A DNA stretch of 32,355 nucleotides from CAZXSK01 sp964642855 (GTDB lineage: Bacteria; Planctomycetota; Phycisphaerae; SM23-33): contig CAZXSK010000052.1 of the NCBI GenBank assembly GCA_964642855.1, positions 1-32,355 on the forward strand, read 5' to 3'. The notes beneath the pieces are model-generated. The model worked only from the letters and a program-made list of their open reading frames with translations, did no database searches and was not told the DNA's origin. The position numbers were made by a program, and so were the translations under genes. Positions 25,524 through 32,355 of this stretch are shown piece after piece. The first letter of the stretch is position 1; every line of letters starts with the position of its first letter.

Positions 25524-26142
25524 CCCGCTCCGCGAAATCCACAGCCACTACGAACCGCGCATCTCGCCGGAGCGTGACAACTTCGACGTCCTCGACTGGG
25601 CGTCGGCCGGCTCGCAGGTCCGCCGGTTCCAGGTGCTGGTCGATCACGTCCCGCTCGCCGGGCGAACGCTGCTGGATGTCGGGTGCGGCCTGGGCGACCT
25701 GTGGGCCTATCTCCAGCGTCGCGACGTCGCCACGCGATACATCGGCGTTGATATCGTCGCCAAGATGGTCGACGAAGCCCGCCGCCGACACCCCGCCGGC
25801 GATTTCCGGAACCTCAACGTCTTCGATGGACACTCCCCGCCGATCCGCTCCGACGTGGTCTTTGCCTCGGGCATGTTCAACCTCAACCTCGGCAACAACT
25901 ACGACTTCCTCGCCCGCGCGGTCTCGCGATTCTATGAAATCGCCCGCCAGCGATTCGTCGTCAACCTCCTGCACCATCGCACACCCGACCAGCCCGGCCG
26001 GTACTTCTACTACGACCCCGACCGCGTCATCCACATGCTCCTGCCCCTGCCGGTCGACGTGGAAATCCTCGACGACTACCTGCCCAACGACTTCACGCTC
26101 ATCGCGTCGCGCCGCGATCTCGACGACCCCGCCAATGGCTGA
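25516..26142 (+). CDS. Class I SAM-dependent methyltransferase
   Basis: A 208-aa Rossmann-fold methyltransferase. Motif I is LLDVGCGLGDLWAYL (52-66), the acidic residue ending strand 2 is D79 in YIGVDIVAKMVDEA, and the motif IV region reads VVFASGMFNLNLG. The N-terminal EIHSHYEPR and the conserved-looking LHHRTPDQPGRYFYYDPDRV (about 155-175) may contact the substrate. The start is GTG 25516, 8 nt into the previous gene's end, with GGAG (25504-25507) 8 nt upstream; the extended open frame to 25153 lies inside the 548-aa gene. The substrate is unknown. It is the last gene of the dapF operon before the assembly gap; no terminator follows directly. Confidence 0.88.
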   Translation: MNDPLREIHSHYEPRISPERDNFDVLDWASAGSQVRRFQVLVDHVPLAGRTLLDVGCGLGDLWAYLQRRDVATRYIGVDIVAKMVDEARRRHPAGDFRNLNVFDGHSPPIRSDVVFASGMFNLNLGNNYDFLARAVSRFYEIARQRFVVNLLHHRTPDQPGRYFYYDPDRVIHMLLPLPVDVEILDDYLPNDFTLIASRRDLDDPANG

Positions 26143-26219
26143 TCTCGCCGATTCCGGGCTCTGCGAAGACCGAGATCGGCACAAGCCATGAAGATTCCAT
26201 GGGTTGTGTACATATTCGA

Positions 26220-26319
26220 CCGGCGCGATCTGTTCAGGATCGGCACTGACTGGCAACGGCCGGCAGCGGCCGTACTCAGCCGGCAGGAATCGGCCAGCGC
26301 CGGCAAGAACGGTGCAGTT
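26220..26319 (+). repeat. Phased YCGGC elements at 20-nt intervals
   Basis: YCGGC[A/G] begins at 26220, 26240, 26260, 26280 and 26300: CCGGCG, TCGGCA, CCGGCA, CCGGCA, CCGGCA. The units between diverge. The 20-nt period is not a multiple of three, so it is not codon structure; it is close to two helical turns, as in protein-binding arrays. Confidence 0.35.
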
Positions 26320-26404
26320 TCGTTCAGTCCCGTACAGGGCCGTTTCGCGGGGTCCCTCAACGCCCGAACCGCGCGGAATCTCGCGGGACGCCCGGCAACA
26401 CCCC

Positions 26405-26425
26405 CCCGCCCACGAAGTGGGCGGG
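26405..26425 (+). terminator. 9-bp GC hairpin, possible terminator
   Basis: CCCGCCCAC (26405-26413), loop GAA, GTGGGCGGG (26417-26425), then CTTTGG. It may end the operon whose last gene stops at 26142, though the T tract is short and it lies 260 nt downstream. It could also be a dispersed palindromic repeat, which would fit its place beside the gap. Confidence 0.4.
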
Positions 26426-26459
26426 CTTTGGATTGGCGCGGGATCGGGGATCGCACCGT

Positions 26460-26559
26460 NNNNNNNNNNNNNNNNNNNNNNNNNNNNNNNNNNNNNNNNN
26501 NNNNNNNNNNNNNNNNNNNNNNNNNNNNNNNNNNNNNNNNNNNNNNNNNNNNNNNNNNN
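26460..26559. other. Assembly gap, 100 N
   Basis: Exactly 100 unknown bases, the usual placeholder for a scaffold gap of unestimated size. Genes may be missing here. Confidence 0.97.
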
Positions 26560-26713
26560 GCGGGTGTGCAGACGGGTTCTCGACCGGGTCTCTGCTTCGC
26601 TTGGGGAATGTGTTGGTCCATCGCTTTCATGGCTGCCATGTCGACGTGTAGCCCACCTGCACCGATCCGGACGCACCGTGGGCGCCCTCACCCTTGTCCC
26701 GGCGGTACGGCCT

Positions 26714-26845
26714 GCGCGCGCAGACGGCTCCGATAAGGCCGCGGCGGCAGCGCCAACTACAGGACCAGCCAAAGCATGAGAAAAATCCCGACCTTCTCGC
26801 TGCCCCCGAGAACACCGGAACACGCGGCGCGCGCAGACGGCTCCG
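26714..26845 (+). repeat. 19-nt direct repeat, 113 nt apart
   Basis: GCGCGCGCAGACGGCTCCG occurs perfectly at 26714-26732 and 26827-26845. The sequence between the copies is not itself repeated. Confidence 0.6.
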
Positions 26846-26924
26846 GTCGACAAAGCAGCCCGGGGTATCACACCGCCCGGCTTTGGTGTTCACGAAATAC
26901 CCAGCCTGACGAACCATTTTCAGG

Positions 26925-26952
26925 TTGCGAAACCGGCGTTGCGCAATACAAT
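26925..26952 (+). promoter_or_regulatory. Candidate promoter for the PEP-CTERM gene
   Basis: TTGCGA (26925-26930) and TACAAT (26947-26952, 5/6 match) are 16 nt apart. The leader would be about 53 nt and contains AGGAGG. The local sequence (26940-26990) is AT-richer than its surroundings. Confidence 0.45.
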
Positions 26953-27011
26953 CTATATCGTCAACGCTCATTGACACACGCTCAAGTCCAGAACATGCAG
27001 GAGGAGAAACC

Positions 27012-27782
27012 ATGCAGAGATTCGCTCTACTGATGCTCGTTGCAGCCTTGGCATTGGTGTCAACTGCCGGTGCCGAGGTCGTCGTCAGCATCAACTTCCA
27101 CACCCCCACCGAGAACCACACGCTGCTGCCCGGTGAGTCCACCGGGGCCGTCGACGCAGCCAACTGGAACAACGTGCTGGTCGAGAAGAGTACCGACCCG
27201 AACAACGACGTCTTCGTGACCTATCCCGGAACTCTGGTCGACGGCGGGGGCAACCCCACCGGGCTTGGCCTCAACTGGCGGGCCGGGCAGAAGGTCGAGA
27301 GTACCGTCAGCAATCCCGATCCCGCAAACGGCGTGGGATACCGGATGATGGGCAGCACGTTCTTCGGCGACAAGACCGGTGGTGACGGCGGCAAGAATGA
27401 GTACATCGAGCTGACCGGCCTGGCGGAAATGTACGACGCCACGAACACGTACGACGTGTATATCTACTTCGGCGGCGGAAGAGGCTATGGCGACTACGAC
27501 CTGACGATCGACGGCTCGGATGCAGGAACCACCAATCGCCTGGGCTACCTGACCTACGACGGGGCCTACGTCGAGGATATCCAGGGCGACACGTCGGTCG
27601 AGGGCAACTACCTCGTGATCCCCGGCCTGCAGGCCGACACGGTTCGAGCGGTAATTCACCAGCGAAGCGGTGCGGAGTCGGGCATCTCGGGCGTGCAGGT
27701 GGTCTCGACGATCCCCGAACCGGCAACGCTGGCGGTGCTGTCGGTCGGCGGGCTGATCGCCCTCAAGCGTCGGCGCCGGTAA
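27012..27782 (+). CDS. PEP-CTERM sorted secreted protein
   Basis: A 256-aa exported protein. Residues 1-21 are a signal peptide (QRFALLMLVAALALVSTAGA). The mature part is beta-rich and acidic, with VVVSINFHTPTENHTLLPGE near the start and TYDVYIYFGGGRGYGDYDLT in the middle, the look of a lectin-like or cell-surface sandwich domain. The C-terminus is a complete PEP-CTERM sorting signal: PEP at 235-237, a membrane helix and a KRRRR tail, which an exosortase would cleave. No exosortase gene is visible. ATG 27012 follows AGGAGG (26999-27004) by 7 nt, a strong site; the frame opening at TTG 26925 is not used. It is a single-gene unit closed by a strong terminator. Binding target unknown. Confidence 0.9.
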   Translation: MQRFALLMLVAALALVSTAGAEVVVSINFHTPTENHTLLPGESTGAVDAANWNNVLVEKSTDPNNDVFVTYPGTLVDGGGNPTGLGLNWRAGQKVESTVSNPDPANGVGYRMMGSTFFGDKTGGDGGKNEYIELTGLAEMYDATNTYDVYIYFGGGRGYGDYDLTIDGSDAGTTNRLGYLTYDGAYVEDIQGDTSVEGNYLVIPGLQADTVRAVIHQRSGAESGISGVQVVSTIPEPATLAVLSVGGLIALKRRRR

Positions 27783-27805
27783 GCCGTTCTCCCTGCAGAC
27801 AGTTC

Positions 27806-27839
27806 ACACCGCCCGGGCCCCTGCCCGGGCGGTGTTCTT
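27806..27839 (+). terminator. Strong intrinsic terminator after the PEP-CTERM gene
   Basis: ACACCGCCCGGGC (27806-27818), a 4-nt loop, and its perfect complement (27823-27835) form a 13-bp stem followed by TCTTA. It starts 23 nt after the stop codon. The T tract is short but the stem is very stable. Confidence 0.8.
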
Positions 27840-27867
27840 ATGCGCCGACTCCCACCTGCATGCCCTG

Positions 27868-27915
27868 ACCGATCCCAGCGATCGGTTGAGCGAACCTGCG
27901 GCCGGGCTTCCCGGC
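27868..27915 (+). other. Two hairpins upstream of the AlgJ-like gene
   Basis: ACCGATC (27868-27874) pairs with GATCGGT (27880-27886), and GCCGGG (27901-27906) pairs with CCCGGC (27910-27915). They lie upstream of the predicted promoter, so they would not be in the AlgJ-like transcript; they may be chance or a remnant of read-through control. Confidence 0.25.
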
Positions 27916-27929
27916 CCGGGCGGGCAGGC

Positions 27930-27958
27930 TTGTCGCGCTCTTTGCAGCGACGTAGGAT
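27930..27958 (+). promoter_or_regulatory. Promoter placed for leaderless transcription of the AlgJ-like gene
   Basis: TTGTCG (27930-27935) and TAGGAT (27953-27958) are 17 nt apart; the -10 ends 7 nt before ATG 27966. The AGGA within the hexamer could instead be read as a weak ribosome binding site. Confidence 0.4.
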
Positions 27959-27965
27959 GGATCCC

Positions 27966-29525
27966 ATGATGACCAACCACAACAGGTACCCCGCAGCCGC
28001 AGGCCGGTGGATCGTTCCGGCAGCGATCTGCTGCGCCGTGTGCTGCGTGTTGGCGTGCTTGCCAAACCGGGCGTCGGGGCAGGACACGCAACGACAGGCC
28101 GACGCCAACGACGCGGTTTCGCGAGACCGGCAGGTCCGACGCGACATCGCCGCCCTCCAGAAACAGATCGCCGCTGCGGGAGGCTGGCGGCAGGCTTCCG
28201 ACCGTCTGAAACGCTGGCGGGCGGGCGTCGCACGGCGCCTGGACAACAGGCCGACCCCGGCGCGGGGAAAGTCGTTCATCGCCCGGGACGCCCCCCTGGC
28301 CGGAACCGCAGGCCGGCTGATCTCCGCCCGGCGGACCGAACAGCTCCTCCACGACGCCAACGTGCCCTCCACCGACCGTCTTGGCCTGCAGCGTTACGAG
28401 CAGTTCCGCAAGACCACCCTCGCCCTGCACCGGCTGCTGGCGTCGCGGGGGATCGACCTGATCGTGGTGCCCGTGCCCGACAAGGGCGACATCTACCCCG
28501 GCGACCTGGCGGAGCTTCCCGATGCCAACGCCACCGTGCAACTGCAGTCCAAGCGAACGTACCTGCAACTGATGCGCGCAGGCGTGGAAGTGGTCGACAT
28601 GGAACCCGCGCTGCGCAAGGCAGCCGCTGCGGAGAAGAAGAACGACCCGGTCTACATGCTTCGCGACACCCACTGGGCGCCCCGGGGAATGCGGATCGCC
28701 GCAAAGGAACTCGCCCGGAGGCTGAAGCGTTACGAGGCGGTCGCCCACGCCGGCCTGCAGAAGGACCGCTTCGAACTCAAGCCCGCCACGCTCGACCGCG
28801 TGGGGGACCTGGCGAAGAACTGGACGGCTGCCGGGAAGAAAGCCTTCCCGCCGGAGCGCTACCGGCTGCCGGGCGTATGCCGCGCGGGCAGCGGCAAGGC
28901 GGCGTGGACGGATCGCGATTCGCCCGTGCTGGTGCTGGGCGACAGCTACGCGGTGTTCCCCTACGACGGACGGCTGAGTTTCTGGGCCTGGCTGTCCCGC
29001 GAGACGAACCTGCCCGTAGCCGCAGAGAACAAAGCCGGCGGGGCGTCCTGGCAGGCGAAGAACATTTCGCGCACCGGGGCGCTGAAGAAACGCCGGCGGG
29101 TGGTGATCTGGCTGCTGACCAACTGCTCGCTGTACGAGCAGGAATTCAAGCCCCCGCGGGAGGCATCGGGCGTGGCTGCCGACAGGAAGGGCTTCACGGC
29201 CGAGATCGTGCTGGCTGCCTCGCCGCCGAAGGTCGATCCCGAAACGCTGGACTACCCCGATGCGCTGGTGACGCTGCCGGCGAGGGTCTCCCGCGTGGTG
29301 CAAGGCCGCTACGACAGCGACGAGGTGCTGGTGGTCTTCCCGCTGATCGAGGCACGCAAGATCACATCCGCCGGCTCGCTGAAGAAAGGAAGCCGCCTTC
29401 GGGCGAAGCTCCAGCCGGACGTGCCCGACGACCGCGCAACATGGATGATGCTCGACGACACCGACCGTTTCGACCTGCCCGCACTGTATGCAACGGACTT
29501 CGGGCCGGTGAAGGATAAGCCGTAA
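27966..29525 (+). CDS. AlgJ/AlgX-like SGNH-type polysaccharide O-acetyltransferase protein
   Basis: A 519-aa exported protein with an N-terminal hydrophobic segment (about 15-32, probably a signal peptide or anchor). The catalytic motifs of the AlgJ/AlgX fold are present in the expected order: D234-T-H236-W (LRDTHWAPRGMRIAAKELA) and the later GDSY with Ser327 (LVLGDSYAVFPYDG). In alginate and related systems these proteins move acetyl groups onto exported polysaccharides with an MBOAT partner such as AlgI. No MBOAT gene is next to it, so its acceptor is unknown. The C-terminal part (about 400-519) is beta-rich and not recognised. ATG 27966 is preferred among 27957, 27966 and 27969 because it places a -10 hexamer 7 nt upstream. 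Confidence 0.8.
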   Translation: MMTNHNRYPAAAGRWIVPAAICCAVCCVLACLPNRASGQDTQRQADANDAVSRDRQVRRDIAALQKQIAAAGGWRQASDRLKRWRAGVARRLDNRPTPARGKSFIARDAPLAGTAGRLISARRTEQLLHDANVPSTDRLGLQRYEQFRKTTLALHRLLASRGIDLIVVPVPDKGDIYPGDLAELPDANATVQLQSKRTYLQLMRAGVEVVDMEPALRKAAAAEKKNDPVYMLRDTHWAPRGMRIAAKELARRLKRYEAVAHAGLQKDRFELKPATLDRVGDLAKNWTAAGKKAFPPERYRLPGVCRAGSGKAAWTDRDSPVLVLGDSYAVFPYDGRLSFWAWLSRETNLPVAAENKAGGASWQAKNISRTGALKKRRRVVIWLLTNCSLYEQEFKPPREASGVAADRKGFTAEIVLAASPPKVDPETLDYPDALVTLPARVSRVVQGRYDSDEVLVVFPLIEARKITSAGSLKKGSRLRAKLQPDVPDDRATWMMLDDTDRFDLPALYATDFGPVKDKP

Positions 29526-29626
29526 GCGAAGGCGTCCCGAGTTTGTCGAGCAGTCGCCCCGAATTACCGGTAACGGGCAAGCGTACGAAGCCGTGAACCC
29601 CCTCTCCGGGCGGACCGCGCACAAAG

Positions 29627-29660
29627 CCGGCCCGGGCGAGGGAATCCTCACCCCGGCCGG
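29627..29660. terminator. Inverted repeat between convergent genes, possible bidirectional terminator
   Basis: Two 15-nt arms (29627-29641 and 29646-29660) pair with two mismatches around a GAAT loop. It sits between the AlgJ-like and ActP genes. No T tract follows on either strand. Confidence 0.4.
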
Positions 29661-29723
29661 ATGATTGCACGCATCTCATCCCCGATCGGCCGTGACGCGA
29701 CCGACGGGAAACCGGGCGTGGTT

Positions 29724-31934
29724 TTACTCGTCGCCTGCCAGCGGCTGCTCGCCCTTCTCGGCGATTTCGGGCTTCTCGCCGGACTTCTGGGTCAGCAGCG
29801 AGACGACCACCAGCGTGATGAAACTCAACGGGATGGAGATGATCCCCGGGTTGTCGATCGGGATCGGGGCGAGGTCCATCGCCTGGGCCCGCGCCACGCC
29901 GTGATACTTGGCGAACATCGACGGCGAGATCAGGATCAGCCCCACCGCGGAAATCGCGCCCACCGCGACCGACGCGATGATGCCCTTGGCCGTGGTCTTC
30001 TTCCAGAACAGCAGCATCACGATGGCGGGCAGGTTGGCGGAGGCTGCCACCGCGAACGCCCAGCCGACCAGGAACGCCACGTTCATTCCCTCGAAAACGA
30101 TGCCCAGGATGATCGCGATCAGGCCGATCGTCAGGGCAGCGAGCTTGCCGGCGTAGACCTTCTGCTTCTCGTTCATCTTCAGGCTGAAGAACCGGTCCAT
30201 CAGGTCGTGGGCGACCGCGCCGGAGGATGCCACGATCAGCCCGCTGACGGTGCCCAGCACGGTGGCGAAGGCGATCGCGGAGATGATCGCGAACAGCAGC
30301 GTGCTGAACGACCGCGCCAGCAGCGGGGCCGACATGTTGTTGCTCGTGGGGTTGACCGCCTCGTTGACCAGCGCGCCGAGGCCCATGTACATCGTCAGGA
30401 TGTAGAAGAACCCGATCGCCGCGATGGCGACGATGGTGCTCTTGCGGGCGCAGGCGGGGCTGGGCACGGTGTAGTAGCGGATGAGGATGTGCGGCAGCGC
30501 CGCGGTTCCGAAAAACAGCGCCAGCATGAGCGAGGCGAAGTCCAGCTTCTCCAGGGGCGTGCCCTCGACCTTGAACTTCTGACCGGGCCTCATGACCTTC
30601 GTGCCCGGCGTGGGCTTGGGATAGTAGACCGCGACCTTGTTCTGGCCGTCGGTGAATTTGGCTTCCTTGGGCAGGTCGAAGACGGTCTTCTCGTCGCCGA
30701 GGGTGGCCAGGAACCCGAAGGGCCCCTTGCCGCCGGTGTCTTTGCCGCCGGTCGCTGCGGCGGTGGCTTCGTTGGCGTCGGACTTGCCGGCGATCGACTG
30801 CAGGCCGCCCACCTGGCGGAGCACGTTCTCATCCTGGTTCTTCTTGGTCACGGGCAGGCCGTTGACCCACTTGCCCTTGTCCGCCTTCTCGGTAGCCGAC
30901 TGGATCTCCCGGAGCGTCACGCCGTTGGCGTCCTTCCTGACCAGCCACCAGTTGGCGATCTTCGCCGAGAGCTCCTGGCCGTTCTTGACCAGCCAGAGGT
31001 CCTCGACGACCATCTCGGACTTCTCCTGCTCTTCAGCCTTGGCGAGCATCTCCAAGACGTTCTCATGGGCGCCCAGGTGTACGTTGCGACCCTTGATCTG
31101 CGCGTACCATCCGGCGTCGTCTTTCATCAGCGGAACCGTCTCCGCCAGTTTGACGAACGTCATCTCCACGTCGCCCGTGCGATGCAGTTCCACCTCGTGC
31201 TTGCCCAGGTAGGACAGGTTCGGGTCGGCCGGAAGGTACCGGCCATCCTGCTGGCGGGCAGCGATCGTACGGTAGTCATAGTGGGGCACGTTGCCGCCCT
31301 GGTCGGGCGTGGTCGACAGGCCGCGCATCAGCACGACGACCACCAGCACCGTCGAGAAGACGATCAGCAGCCCGCCCTTGAGGAACTGCACGTACGTCGT
31401 CGAGGCCATGCCCGCCGTGGCGACGATGAAAATCACGATCGCTCCGACCATGATCACGCCCCAGTGGTGCTCCAGGCCCAGCAGCGGCGTGACCAGCACG
31501 CCCGCCCCGACCATCTGCGGGATAAGGTAGAACACCGAGACGATCAACGTCGCCAAAGCAGCGATGAACTGGATGCCGCGCGAGTTGAACTGGCTGTCCA
31601 GCGCGTCGGTGAAGGTGTATTTGCCCAGGCGCTTCATGGGCTCTGCCACCACGAACAGCGCGACGATCCACCCGGCCAGGTACCCGATGGAATACAGGAA
31701 CCCGTCGTAGCCCGCCACGGCGATCATGCCGCAGATGCCCAGGAACGACGCAGCCGAGAGGTAGTCGCCCGCGAAGCTGATGCCGTTGACCGACCAATGG
31801 ATCTGTCCGCCGGCTGCGAAGTATCCGCTGGCGGATTTCGCCCGGCGCCCGAGGTAGAAACTCAGGCCCAGCACGAACAGCACGAAGATGGTGAAGATGA
31901 CCACGGCGAGGGTTTCGGTCTGGGCGAGAATCAT
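29724..31934 (-). CDS. ActP-type sodium/acetate (solute) symporter with a large inserted domain
   Basis: A sodium:solute symporter (SSS family) resembling the acetate permease ActP, importing acetate or a related monocarboxylate across the cytoplasmic membrane. N-terminal helices include FYLGRRAKSASGYFAAGGQI and SVNGISFAGDYLSAASFLGI (the family's sodium-site region); further blocks are GKYTFTDALDSQF, FGTAALPHILIRYYTVP and GTVSGLIVASSGAVAHDLMD. At 736 aa it is about 190 residues longer than E. coli ActP. The extra length is one hydrophilic insert between membrane segments (about 204-465) containing WYAQIKGRNVHLGAHE and an Ala/Gly/Lys-rich stretch. ATG 31934 overlaps the DUF485 stop (ATGA). Specificity for acetate is inferred from the yjcH-actP-like pairing; actP-type is safer than a firm symbol. 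Confidence 0.88.
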   Translation of the reverse strand: MILAQTETLAVVIFTIFVLFVLGLSFYLGRRAKSASGYFAAGGQIHWSVNGISFAGDYLSAASFLGICGMIAVAGYDGFLYSIGYLAGWIVALFVVAEPMKRLGKYTFTDALDSQFNSRGIQFIAALATLIVSVFYLIPQMVGAGVLVTPLLGLEHHWGVIMVGAIVIFIVATAGMASTTYVQFLKGGLLIVFSTVLVVVVLMRGLSTTPDQGGNVPHYDYRTIAARQQDGRYLPADPNLSYLGKHEVELHRTGDVEMTFVKLAETVPLMKDDAGWYAQIKGRNVHLGAHENVLEMLAKAEEQEKSEMVVEDLWLVKNGQELSAKIANWWLVRKDANGVTLREIQSATEKADKGKWVNGLPVTKKNQDENVLRQVGGLQSIAGKSDANEATAAATGGKDTGGKGPFGFLATLGDEKTVFDLPKEAKFTDGQNKVAVYYPKPTPGTKVMRPGQKFKVEGTPLEKLDFASLMLALFFGTAALPHILIRYYTVPSPACARKSTIVAIAAIGFFYILTMYMGLGALVNEAVNPTSNNMSAPLLARSFSTLLFAIISAIAFATVLGTVSGLIVASSGAVAHDLMDRFFSLKMNEKQKVYAGKLAALTIGLIAIILGIVFEGMNVAFLVGWAFAVAASANLPAIVMLLFWKKTTAKGIIASVAVGAISAVGLILISPSMFAKYHGVARAQAMDLAPIPIDNPGIISIPLSFITLVVVSLLTQKSGEKPEIAEKGEQPLAGDE

Positions 31935-32236
31935 GCGTCGCCCTCCCCTCGGTTGGCCTCATCGGCTTTGCGAAGCGTGGATTCCTTCCGCGAGCACAGG
32001 CGGTTGTAGATGATCGCCAGGACCAACGCGAAGACGATCAGCCCGAACCCGTACACCGATGCAAGGTTCATCCCCAGAATCGGGGTCACCTTGGCCATCA
32101 GCTTCGGGGCTGCGATGTTCAGGCCCATGAAGCCCGCGTACACCAAGGCGTACAGAAGAAACATCCAGACGCCCAGACGAGTCTTGTAGGCCAAGCCGTA
32201 ATCCTTGGCCGGCTGGCCTGCCGGTTCATGCAACAT
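31931..32236 (-). CDS. DUF485 membrane protein (YjcH-like)
   Basis: A 101-aa membrane protein with two helices (about 24-46 and 58-80) and basic ends, matching the DUF485 family that precedes actP in many bacteria (yjcH in E. coli). Its role is thought to be accessory to the symporter but is not established. ATG 32236 is chosen over a TTG at 32251: a GGGAGA-type ribosome binding site lies 6-10 nt upstream. The stop overlaps the symporter start (ATGA), so translation is coupled. It heads the two-gene operon. Confidence 0.86.
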   Translation of the reverse strand: MLHEPAGQPAKDYGLAYKTRLGVWMFLLYALVYAGFMGLNIAAPKLMAKVTPILGMNLASVYGFGLIVFALVLAIIYNRLCSRKESTLRKADEANRGEGDA

Positions 32237-32319
32237 GGCAATCTCCCTCAAGGTTTCGTGCGCGCAGAAATCCGCAAACGGCTTACAGAAATGCTGCGGT
32301 CCGTCCCGACGAAATCGGT

Positions 32320-32348
32320 ATCGTACCGCCGCGCAGGGAGATTGTCAC
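32320..32348 (-). promoter_or_regulatory. Candidate promoter for the DUF485-symporter operon
   Basis: On the minus strand GTGACA (32348-32343, 5/6 match) and TACGAT (32325-32320, 4/6 match) are exactly 17 nt apart. The leader would be about 75-80 nt. Confidence 0.45.
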
Positions 32349-32355
32349 GGAAACA

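Larger units (their letters stand above)
26143..26459 (+). other. Non-coding stretch to the assembly gap
   Basis: No gene is supported. It contains five CGGC-starting elements at exact 20-nt spacing (26220-26306) and a 9-bp GC hairpin (26405-26425) near the gap. The open frames crossing the N run are artefacts. Confidence 0.5.
26560..27011 (+). other. Non-coding stretch after the gap
   Basis: No gene is supported on either strand. It holds a palindrome (CATGGC-T-GCCATG, 26628-26640), a 19-nt direct repeat (26714-26732 and 26827-26845) and the promoter and leader of the PEP-CTERM gene. Confidence 0.5.

Noticed and set aside
26560..26620. Possible tRNA T-arm (GGTTCTCGACC-like) just after the gap
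   Set aside because: The T-loop consensus is broken and no acceptor stem, anticodon arm or CCA end can be built around it.
24277..26871. Open frames crossing the N run on both strands
   Set aside because: Unknown bases are read through as X; the flanking residues are low complexity and the gap length is not real.
26971..26999. Perfect TTGACA at 26971-26976 as the PEP-CTERM gene -35
   Set aside because: No -10-like hexamer occurs at 15-19 nt; the TTGCGA/TACAAT pair just upstream fits better.
29661..32009. A 782-aa plus-strand open frame
   Set aside because: It mirrors the ActP-type symporter, which has clear helices and motifs; the antisense product is His/Gln/Arg-rich low complexity.

Overview
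The window is GC-rich chromosomal DNA, probably from a planctomycete and most likely a Phycisphaerae-type lineage. The grounds are a PEP-CTERM secreted protein, a full mreB/mreC/mreD/mrdA/rodA cell-wall set, diderm envelope genes (lnt and several lipobox proteins) and many large conserved-hypothetical membrane or coiled-coil proteins. The lineage is inferred from gene style; there is no rRNA or other marker. I see no phage genes, transposase, CRISPR array, tRNA or rRNA. A run of exactly 100 N (26460-26559) marks an assembly gap.

Layout. 97-2548 (+): larC (nickel-pincer cofactor) and a GT2 glycosyltransferase, whose 3' end overlaps a convergent alpha/beta hydrolase (2446-3315). A DUF5658-like membrane protein (3411-3851) overlaps the 3' end of rodA. 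3796-9878 (-): one elongasome operon, read as discoidin-like lipoprotein, small membrane protein, mreC, mreD, mrdA (PBP2), rodA. 9989-11598 (+): zinc-ribbon membrane protein and cinA, which lie between the mreC operon and mreB. 11704-14065 (-): TTG-started coiled-coil protein, 68-aa membrane protein, mreB. 14265-17404 (-): lnt and a HEAT-repeat lipoprotein. 17546-18517 (+): secreted or anchored unknown. 18557-18964 (-): PEGA lipoprotein. 19089-19562 (+): tandem-ACT protein. 20016-26142 (+): reductase-like flavoprotein, GT-C membrane glycosyltransferase, dapF, a 548-aa unknown and a SAM methyltransferase. After the gap come a PEP-CTERM protein with a strong terminator and an AlgJ/AlgX-like SGNH protein. 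At the right end (-) a DUF485 protein and an ActP-type acetate/solute symporter form a translationally coupled pair.

Functional logic. Most of the window serves envelope construction: peptidoglycan precursor supply (DapF makes meso-DAP), the elongation machine (MreBCD, PBP2, RodA), lipoprotein maturation (Lnt) with lipoproteins that would be its clients, and glycosyl transfer. LarC, CinA and ActP are metabolic.

The most unusual signal is in translation initiation. At least five genes that head a transcription unit (9989, 17546, 19089, 20016, 27966; probably also 18964 on the minus strand) have a -10-like hexamer ending 6-7 nt before the ATG and no Shine-Dalgarno sequence, as expected for leaderless mRNAs. 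In contrast, genes with non-ATG starts (lnt TTG, coiled-coil TTG) have near-perfect AAGGAG sites. dapF has an ideal AAGGAG placed 7 nt before an in-frame ATC that would give the canonical DapF N-terminus.
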